Made by a program: the position numbers and the translations under genes. Below the pieces are notes generated by a model. It was given only the letters and a program-made list of their open reading frames with translations, searched no databases and was not told where the DNA came from. Positions 36,201 to 41,641 of a stretch of 41,641 bases of DNA are shown here, piece after piece. Source of the DNA: Phycisphaerales bacterium (GTDB lineage: Bacteria; Planctomycetota; Phycisphaerae; Tepidisphaerales; Tepidisphaeraceae); contig JAQGHM010000124.1 of assembly GCA_028291615.1 (NCBI GenBank), positions 1 to 41,641 on the forward strand. Direction: 5' to 3'. Numbering within the stretch: the stretch's first letter is position 1; the number at the start of each line of letters is the position of its first letter.

Positions 36201-37490
36201 TTAGCCAGGGCGGTCGGCGCGACTTAGACCACGCAGAGTTGCTGTCGGTTGCGTGCGGGCTTTGGCGAGGGGGTCGATGTACCAGCGGTAGTCGGAGGAG
36301 TCGGAGGGGAAGAGGTAGGGGCGGTTTTTTTTGAGCCATGTTTCGAGCGCTTGGGCGGTTGGGGTTTGGAGGTCGGGGAGGTAGCGGTCGGCGAGGCGCT
36401 TGGCTTGGGCTTGCTGTTCGGGGGCGCCTTGGAAGAGACGCTGGAGCTGGTCGAAGAATTCGGGTTGGTCGAAGGGTGTGTTGATGGCTTGGAGGTCGGG
36501 GTCTAGTTCGAGTTGCTTGTCTGGGTTGGGATGGAGGAATTTGGCGTTGGCCTGGGCCCAAGTGATTAAGGCTTCGAGGGATTGGTTGGGAAGTTGCTTC
36601 CAGAGATCGGGGGCGAGGGCATCCTTGGTCCAATCGAGGGGGTACCTGGGGTTTTCGAGGCGGCGGATGACGGCTTTGCGGCTGGGGGCGATCTTGCCGG
36701 CGAAGACGGAGGGGGTGCGGGCGATCGGGCGGTCTTGCGTGAAGCGGCTGATGTACGCGATGGAGTTGAGGAGGAGGTTTTGGCCGGTGGCGTTGGTTTC
36801 GGCGGGGGATTGTTCGAAGCCGAAATGGAGGAAGTTGCCCTGGCGCCAGAGGCCGGCGGCGGTGGGGGTCTTGTGGTTGACGCCGCCGCAGAAGTATTCG
36901 ACGTCGGGGTTGTCAGCGAAGTCGAAGGAGTAAGTGCACCAGCCGGCTTTCCACCGCGCGGCGATGTCGTTGACGAGAGGGATGACTTGGACAGTGGGAT
37001 CCTTGATCTCGTCCTGGAAATCGACGGGCGTGGGTATGGTGACGAATTTCCGCTCGATCTTGATGGGCTTGTCGAAGATCTCGTGATCGCGGAGGCCGTA
37101 GGCGAGGGGGTCCATGCAGGTGCAGCCGGTGCCGCCTTTCATCTGCCAGGCGACGGCGAGGTTGAGGCCTGCGCTGCCGAGGAGGACGGTGGGTCTGTGC
37201 CATGCTTCGCGCTGACCGAGGGGGGCGATGAGCTTGTGCATGTCGCGGGTCTCCGCGTTCTGCGGCCAGTCGAGGAGGACGACATCGTAGGGGGCGGCGG
37301 TCTTTGGATCGAAGTTGTGGCGATCGACGGCATCGACGGTGGTGGCGTGCTTGCGGAGGAAGGTGGTGAAAGCTTGTTCGCGCGGAGTGCCTTTGTCGCC
37401 GATGTAGAGGAGTTTGAGGGAATCGAGCGTGGCGGCGGAGGCGGTGATCGTTGGGAGGATGAAGAGTGCGAGTAGGAGGGCGCGTTTCAT
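36201..37490 (-). CDS. unknown secreted protein with a possible ThuA/GATase-like domain
   Basis: A 429-residue protein with a signal peptide (about 1-19, ending TASA). The first 140 residues begin LKLLYIGDKGTPREQAFTTFLRKHATTVDAVD, then YDVVLLDWPQ, then PTVLLGSAGLNLAVAW, an alternating pattern compatible with a ThuA or class I amidotransferase-like fold, but without a recognisable catalytic triad. Residues GTGCTCMDPLAYGL and NDIAARWKAGWCTYSFDFADNPDVEYFCGGVNHKTPTAAGLWRQG follow. The C-terminal third is rich in proline and glutamine. The gene's ATG overlaps the end of the preceding gene (ATGA), so translation is coupled. Function unknown. Confidence 0.6.
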   Translation of the reverse strand: MKRALLLALFILPTITASAATLDSLKLLYIGDKGTPREQAFTTFLRKHATTVDAVDRHNFDPKTAAPYDVVLLDWPQNAETRDMHKLIAPLGQREAWHRPTVLLGSAGLNLAVAWQMKGGTGCTCMDPLAYGLRDHEIFDKPIKIERKFVTIPTPVDFQDEIKDPTVQVIPLVNDIAARWKAGWCTYSFDFADNPDVEYFCGGVNHKTPTAAGLWRQGNFLHFGFEQSPAETNATGQNLLLNSIAYISRFTQDRPIARTPSVFAGKIAPSRKAVIRRLENPRYPLDWTKDALAPDLWKQLPNQSLEALITWAQANAKFLHPNPDKQLELDPDLQAINTPFDQPEFFDQLQRLFQGAPEQQAQAKRLADRYLPDLQTPTAQALETWLKKNRPYLFPSDSSDYRWYIDPLAKARTQPTATLRGLSRADRPG

Positions 37491-37969
37491 GACGAACCTT
37501 TCTCGATGACGGTGAAGGAGGTCTTGAGGGTTAGAGTGCGCGGGGGCCAGCAGAGTTCCGGGTTGCAGGCTTGGAAAGTGACGTCGCAGGCGAGGTCGTG
37601 GGTGCCGGGGGCGGCGGTGGGGGCGAGGCGGAGTTGTTGGCGGAATTCGACGACGCCGGTGAGGTGGCCCTGGGCGTCGGGGATGGGGGATTGTAAAGGA
37701 CCAGTAGGGAGGAGGTCGGGGGAGGTGAGATGGACGGTGGTGGGGGTGAATGGGGCGGAGGTGTTGGCGTAGAGATGGTGGCCGGGGGCGATGTGGAGTT
37801 GGAGGTGGAGTTCAAGTGCATCGCGGGCGGTGGTGAGCCAGAGGGTGGCGGCGACGGGGTTATCGGCGGTGGGGGTGGGGACTTCGGGTGCGTATTGAGT
37901 TGAGATGACTTGTGGATGACGGGCGGCGCAGCCGGCGAGGAAGACGAAGGTGATGAGTGAGTGGCGCAT
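37487..37969 (-). CDS. small lipoprotein resembling the DsbD N-terminal domain
   Basis: A 160-residue lipoprotein starting at ATG 37969 (MRHSLITFVFLAGC, lipobox FLAGC). The upstream frame to 38032 would translate the palindromic repeat and is rejected. The domain has beta-rich sequence (LWLTTARDALELHLQLHIAPGHHLYANTSAP) and a closing block, DVTFQACNPELCWPPRTLTLKTSFTVI, that parallels the C-x(n)-C-x-P-P motif of the DsbD alpha domain (thiol:disulfide reduction), with cysteines five apart. No DsbD membrane or thioredoxin part is present here. It overlaps the next gene by ATGA. A role in redox maintenance of secreted proteins is inferred. Confidence 0.68.
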   Translation of the reverse strand: MRHSLITFVFLAGCAARHPQVISTQYAPEVPTPTADNPVAATLWLTTARDALELHLQLHIAPGHHLYANTSAPFTPTTVHLTSPDLLPTGPLQSPIPDAQGHLTGVVEFRQQLRLAPTAAPGTHDLACDVTFQACNPELCWPPRTLTLKTSFTVIEKGSS

Positions 37970-38029
37970 GGTGATCGGGGACGCGAGAGAGGATCGCTTG
38001 CGCTGTTGCCTCCCAGAGTACTGGGAGTC

Positions 38030-38048
38030 CACGGGCGAGACGCCCGTG
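38030..38048. repeat. palindromic junction repeat, copy B
   Basis: The arms CACGGGCG and CGCCCGTG enclose AGA, and CCACTTGG follows. A second hairpin, TCCCAG-AGTA-CTGGGA, lies at 38011-38026 just before it. Both sit between the moaA stop (38058) and the start of the lipoprotein gene. The first matches the arms of the repeat at 22683-22701. Confidence 0.85.
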
Positions 38049-38057
38049 CCACTTGGG

Positions 38058-39230
38058 TTAGCCGCCTATGCGACTCATCTGCTGGTTGCCGTGGTGGGAG
38101 TGGACTTCGGGTTTCAGGCGGACGCAGGTGGTCATGGCGTTCGCGAGGGCGTTTTGGCGCGTCGCGCGGTCCGTCGCGGTGCGGAGGATGGGGCGGATGT
38201 CTACTTCGCCGCCTTCGAAGAGGCAGGATCTGAGGGTGCCGTCGGCGGTTAGGCGGAGGCGGTTGCAGGTGGCGCAGAAGGGGGCGGACATGGCGCTGAT
38301 GAAGCCGATGCGGCCTTGCGGGTTGCCATTGGCGAGTTTGTAGACGGTGGCGGGGCCTACGCCTGATTCTGTGGCGCGGTCGATCGGGAGGAGCGGGCCC
38401 AGGTGTTGTTCGATGAGCGTGCGGACTTCGGGTTCGGGGATAAGGGCGTTGCCTCGATCTTGGGCGCCGCAACCTCCTGCGGGGCCTTGTTCGGAATCGT
38501 GGACTTTGAGGATCGGGAGAATCCGGGGCGGCGCTTTGGTCGCGTAGCTCCCGGCGCTCTCCCCCGGCGTGGTTGTGTTTGTGGGGAGGAGGGCGGAGTC
38601 GCCCAGGGGCATGTATTCTATGAATCTTACGGAGAGCGGACGCGTCAGAGTCAGGCGGGCGAAGTCTGGGAATTCGTCGTCGTTGGTGCCGCGCATCGTC
38701 ACGCAGTTGATCTTGGTGTTCGTGAGATCAGCGTCGTGGCAGCGGTCTAAGCCTCTCAGGACGGTGGCGAGGTCGCCGGTGCGGGTGATTTGTTTGAAGC
38801 GGTCGGGGCGGAGGCTGTCGATGCTGATGGTGACGCGGTCGAGGCCGGCGTCCTTCAGCGGATGGGCAAGGTGCTCCAGGAGCATGCCATTGGTGGTGAG
38901 AGAGAGGTCTTCGATTCCGTCTATCTGGCGGAGGATGCGGACGAGCTCGACGATGCCGTGACGGACGGTCGGTTCGCCGCCGGTGAGTTTGAAGCGGCGG
39001 ATGTTGTGGATCTGGATCGCGGCTTTGACGATGTCGGCGATCTCCTCGAAGGTGAGGATGTTTTCCTTGGGGAGCCAGCGGACGACTTCCTCGGGCATGC
39101 AGTAGAGGCAGCGGAAATTGCAGCGGTCGGTGACGCTGATGCGGAGGACGCGGACGGCGGAGATCGAGCGCGGGCCCGTGTCGAAGGCGGGGGGGCGGGG
39201 GGCGGAAGATTCGACGATGGGGAGACGCAT
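38058..39230 (-). CDS. moaA: GTP 3',8-cyclase MoaA, with an insertion of about 40 residues
   Basis: This radical SAM enzyme makes (8S)-3',8-cyclo-GTP in molybdenum cofactor synthesis. The first cluster is C37-N-F-R-C41-L-Y-C44, the second C319-A-T-C322...C336, with G389-G390 at the C-terminus as in active MoaA. Conserved blocks include RFKLTGGEPTVRHGIVELV, VTISIDSL and SVRFIEYMPLGD. The protein is 390 residues, longer than the usual 320-340. The excess lies between about 213 and 262, with the alanine/proline/glycine-rich sequence TPGESAGSYATKAPPRIL, possibly a repeat-derived insertion. No other moa gene is nearby. Confidence 0.95.
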   Translation of the reverse strand: MRLPIVESSAPRPPAFDTGPRSISAVRVLRISVTDRCNFRCLYCMPEEVVRWLPKENILTFEEIADIVKAAIQIHNIRRFKLTGGEPTVRHGIVELVRILRQIDGIEDLSLTTNGMLLEHLAHPLKDAGLDRVTISIDSLRPDRFKQITRTGDLATVLRGLDRCHDADLTNTKINCVTMRGTNDDEFPDFARLTLTRPLSVRFIEYMPLGDSALLPTNTTTPGESAGSYATKAPPRILPILKVHDSEQGPAGGCGAQDRGNALIPEPEVRTLIEQHLGPLLPIDRATESGVGPATVYKLANGNPQGRIGFISAMSAPFCATCNRLRLTADGTLRSCLFEGGEVDIRPILRTATDRATRQNALANAMTTCVRLKPEVHSHHGNQQMSRIGG

Positions 39231-39362
39231 CGGGTTGTATTGTAGCCAGTCGAACCTTGGAAGTCAGATCACGTGGCGCTGGTTAATGCATGTATCGCCG
39301 GAGGCGACCAAGCCAGTGCGGGAGGGGTATAAATACTGTGTCGGTTTGTAAGAATCGGCCGT

Positions 39363-39390
39363 TTGACGGGTTGCTGCGACTGGTTATGCT
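39363..39390 (+). promoter_or_regulatory. possible sigma70-type promoter for the 39474 gene
   Basis: TTGACG at 39363-39368 and TATGCT at 39385-39390 are 16 bases apart. Transcription would begin near 39397, giving a leader of about 77 bases before the ATG at 39474. A second AT-rich TATAAAT occurs at about 39329. The call rests on hexamer similarity alone. Confidence 0.35.
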
Positions 39391-39473
39391 GCTTTCTCGC
39401 GTCCGGGATGTGGTGCCGGCGCGGGTTGATTCCCGTCGTTTGGATGAATGGAAAATGAAGAAGGAGATCGGCA

Positions 39474-41255
39474 ATGAGAAACGCTCGTAAGTTCGCGTTG
39501 GCGTTGGTGGCGCTGGCGATGTTCATCGCTACTTCGGCTCGCGCGCAGGTGCTGACGATGGTGCCCGCTGACGCGATGGTGGTGTTCAAGATCAAGAACA
39601 TGCAGGACGTGAGCGCCAAGGTGGCGACGTTAAGCCAGCAGTGGGGGCTGGTGAATATTCGGCCGGAATTGAACGATCCGCTCGGGACGCTGCTGACGGC
39701 GGCGAACCTCGGACCGGGGCTGAACAAGAACGGCGAGGCGGCGGTGGCTGTCCTGAAGCCCGAGCAGGGGGCGGGCGAGCCGCGGATCGTGGCGATCGTG
39801 TCGGTGACGGATTACAAGACGTTCGCGACGTCGCTGCCGAACGCGAAGGCGGACGGGGACGTGACGACGTTCGGTTTGCAGGGGAACCCGCAGCCGATGT
39901 ATGTGAAGGATTGGGGCAAGTACGCGGCGATCTCGAATTCGAAGGAGATGGTGGCCGCAAAGGGGACGGGCGTGCAGGCGGGGGGCGTGTCGGCAAAGGA
40001 GCTGGCATCGAAGGATCTGATCGTCTTCGCGAACATGAAGGCGATCTCGAAGGAAGTGCTGCCGCAGTTTCAGCAGATGAAGCCGCAGATGCTGCAAATG
40101 ATGGATCAGGGGTTGGCGGCGGGCGGCGGCATCAATCCGAAGTACGCGCCGGTGATCAAGGCGTACATGGCGCAGATCTTCGACGTGATGGAAGGTTTCC
40201 TGCGCGATTCGACCGGGGCGGCGTTTGGGATCAACCTGACCAAGGATGGGATCTCGACGACGCTGATGGCGGAGTTTGAGCCGGGCAGCTACGGCGGCAA
40301 GGCAATCGCGGGGATGAAGAACACCGATGCGTCGTTCACCGCGGGACTGCCGGACGGGAAGTACTTCATGTACGGCGGGATGACGATTAACCCGGCGACG
40401 GACTTGAAGCTGCTGAATGATTTCGTGGCGCCGATGGAGAAGGAACTGACGGCGATGGGCGCGGAAGGGAAGCCGATGCTGGATTACCTGAACGCGTTCC
40501 GGGGTTATATCGGCGCGGCGAAGCAGACGAACTTTGGTCTTGTCGCGCCGCCGGCGAACGCGATCGGACAGCAGGGATTGATCCAGATGGTCAATGTGAT
40601 CATGGGGGATACTGCCAAGCTGACCGCGGCGCAAAAGCAGATGATGGCGACGCAGGGGGAGATCATGAAGATCACCGGCGCCGGTGACATGGTGAAGACG
40701 AGCATGACGCCCGCCGCCAAGACGGTGGACGGCGTGACGCTGGACTCGTTTACGGCGACGGTGAACATGCAGCCGCAGACCCCGCAGGAACAGCAAGCGG
40801 CATTCATGTTGCAGATGCTCTACGGCCCGAAGGGTCTGACAGGTTACAGCGGCCCGGTCGGCACAGACAAGATGGTGACGGTGGCGGGCGGCGACGACGC
40901 GCTGCTGAGCGCGGCGATCCAGGCGGCCAAGAACAACAGCGATCCGCTGGGAAAAGGCGTGGCGGCGAAGGTGTCGGCGGGCCTGCCGCAGAACCGGCTG
41001 GGTGCGTTCTACTTGCCGCTGGACACGATCGCGACGACGGTACTGGACGTGATGGCGGCGCGCGGCATGCCGGGCGGTGTGAAGCTGCCGCCGAACCTGC
41101 CGCCTCTTGCGTGGGCGGTGGATAGCGAAGGTTCGGCGATTCGGGTCGATGGGTATATCCCGGCGCAGACGGTGCAAAGCCTGATCGCTGCGGGCATGCA
41201 GATGTGGCTGCAGGGAATGAACGGCGGCGGCGCCGGGCAGCCTGGCGGGTTGTAA
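39474..41255 (+). CDS. secreted protein of unknown function
   Basis: A 593-residue protein with a signal peptide (about 1-25, ATSARA). The ribosome site AAGGAGAT lies at an ideal distance. The mature part begins VLTMVPADAMVVFKIKNMQDVSAKVATLSQQWG, and the remainder is an alternating beta-strand and helix pattern with methionine, glutamine and glycine runs (QFQQMKPQMLQMMDQG), ending in GGGAGQPGGL. I recall planctomycete proteins with this opening but cannot name a domain. No catalytic motif stands out. The optimal ribosome site, the terminator and consistent codon use suggest a well-expressed gene. Secretion is well supported. Confidence 0.75.
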   Translation: MRNARKFALALVALAMFIATSARAQVLTMVPADAMVVFKIKNMQDVSAKVATLSQQWGLVNIRPELNDPLGTLLTAANLGPGLNKNGEAAVAVLKPEQGAGEPRIVAIVSVTDYKTFATSLPNAKADGDVTTFGLQGNPQPMYVKDWGKYAAISNSKEMVAAKGTGVQAGGVSAKELASKDLIVFANMKAISKEVLPQFQQMKPQMLQMMDQGLAAGGGINPKYAPVIKAYMAQIFDVMEGFLRDSTGAAFGINLTKDGISTTLMAEFEPGSYGGKAIAGMKNTDASFTAGLPDGKYFMYGGMTINPATDLKLLNDFVAPMEKELTAMGAEGKPMLDYLNAFRGYIGAAKQTNFGLVAPPANAIGQQGLIQMVNVIMGDTAKLTAAQKQMMATQGEIMKITGAGDMVKTSMTPAAKTVDGVTLDSFTATVNMQPQTPQEQQAAFMLQMLYGPKGLTGYSGPVGTDKMVTVAGGDDALLSAAIQAAKNNSDPLGKGVAAKVSAGLPQNRLGAFYLPLDTIATTVLDVMAARGMPGGVKLPPNLPPLAWAVDSEGSAIRVDGYIPAQTVQSLIAAGMQMWLQGMNGGGAGQPGGL

Positions 41256-41283
41256 GGTAGTCGGGTTGATTGAAGATTGAAGA

Positions 41284-41315
41284 GGCCCACGGAGCGATTG
41301 CTTCGTGGGCCTTTT
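41284..41315 (+). terminator. rho-independent terminator after the 39474 gene
   Basis: Twelve paired bases (41284-41295 with 41300-41311, one G-T wobble) around a GATT loop are followed by TTTT. It ends the plus-strand transcript 29 bases after the stop codon and lies upstream of the convergent trpC end. Confidence 0.9.
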
Positions 41316-41387
41316 GTTGGTGGACGGTATTGGACGCGCTCCGCGACTCGACTGAGATCGTCAAAGTCAAGCGGAGCGGCTAAAAGT

Positions 41388-41641
41388 TTATTGGGGGTGG
41401 AAGAGGTCTTGGATTTTCGTGGTGATGTCGGGGGATCGCATCAAGCTTTCTCCGATCAGGACCGCGCTTACGCCGGCTTCGGCGAGCTTTGTGATATCGG
41501 CGCGCGTGTTGATGCCGCTTTCGCTTACGAGGACGCTGCGGTCTTCTACCAGCTCGGCCATGCGGAGCGTGGTGCCTAAGTCGGTTTTGAATGTGCGGAG
41601 GTCGCGGTTGTTGATGCCGAGCAGGCTGTACTGTTTGTGCG
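41388..41641 (-). CDS. trpC: indole-3-glycerol phosphate synthase, C-terminal part only
   Basis: The frame runs off the window, so only the last 84 residues are seen. They read LLGINNRDLRTFKTDLGTT, then VLVSESGINTRADITKLAEAGVSAVLIGESLMRSPD, the TrpC barrel motifs in beta strands 7 and 8 (INNRDL, VSESGI and GESLMR). The enzyme closes the indole ring in tryptophan biosynthesis. The gene ends at TAA 41388-41390. Confidence 0.93.
   Translation of the reverse strand, partial: HKQYSLLGINNRDLRTFKTDLGTTLRMAELVEDRSVLVSESGINTRADITKLAEAGVSAVLIGESLMRSPDITTKIQDLFHPQ

Noticed and set aside
36582..37475. A 297-codon plus-strand frame, glycine and valine rich
   Set aside because: Antisense to the secreted protein at 36201-37490; the coupled minus-strand genes fit better.
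39630..41177. A 515-codon arginine- and histidine-rich frame on the minus strand
   Set aside because: It lies entirely inside the secreted-protein gene, which has a signal peptide, a ribosome site and a terminator. It is a GC-rich shadow frame.

Overview
The window looks like chromosomal DNA of a GC-rich Gram-negative bacterium of the Planctomycetota. The lineage call rests on gene families that are expanded in that phylum: two copies of a planctomycete cytochrome/DUF1549/DUF1553 protein paired with a DUF1501 protein, a very large PVC-type dehydrogenase with a C-terminal haem site, a CotH protein with EF-hands, a sulfatase, and a secreted protein with dockerin-like repeats and a PEP-CTERM tail. 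LptE and BamD homologues and an OprB-like porin show an outer membrane. A placement nearer Phycisphaerae than Pirellulales is only a guess.

Layout. 1-160: the edge of a possible structured RNA on the minus strand. 169-3176 (minus): folP, cdaA and ybbR, meaning dihydropteroate synthase, a diadenylate cyclase with an altered DGA motif, and its membrane-anchored regulator. 3413-4587 (minus): two related GNAT acetyltransferases separated by a heptamer inverted repeat. 4703-6106: a ParDE-type toxin-antitoxin pair on plus facing a zeta-like kinase with a translationally coupled small partner on minus. 6120-15456 (minus): PVC dehydrogenase, CotH, ftsH with a clear terminator, lptE and bamD. 15549-16994 (plus): sulfatase, facing recO (17004-17768, minus). 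17826-19586 (minus): a secreted protein with two aspartyl-protease-like motifs. 19761-19833: tRNA-Lys(UUU). 19864-27718 (minus): porin, DUF1501, a frameshifted PSCyt1/PSD1 gene, and ettA. 27905-34256 (plus): an operon-like run of an alpha/beta hydrolase, an intact PSCyt1/PSD1 gene and DUF1501. 34302-36108: two unknown membrane proteins and a stand-alone receiver. 36201-39230 (minus): an unknown secreted protein, a DsbD-N-like lipoprotein and moaA. 39474-41255 (plus): a secreted protein of unknown function with a promoter-like site, a strong ribosome site and a terminator. 41388-end (minus): the C-terminus of trpC.

How the genes fit together. Housekeeping functions (envelope assembly, protein quality control, c-di-AMP and folate synthesis, Moco synthesis, translation, recombination repair) are interleaved with secreted catabolic genes of the kind planctomycetes probably use on sulfated or complex polymers. 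The PSCyt1/PSD1 plus DUF1501 pairs likely act together, since they are adjacent and co-directional in both copies.

The least expected structure is a scattered set of short repeats. Heptamer arrays (AAGCGAG, CAGSACT, AATCNGC), long near-perfect inverted repeats and a palindrome with 5' ACGGGC and 3' GCCCGT arms sit exactly in gene junctions. Two heptamer tracts lie in frame inside coding sequences. The other leading observations are the D-L-G in place of D-G-A in CdaA, the single-base frameshift in one PSD1 gene, and the GTGA-coupled zeta-like module. I see no CRISPR array, prophage or insertion sequence.
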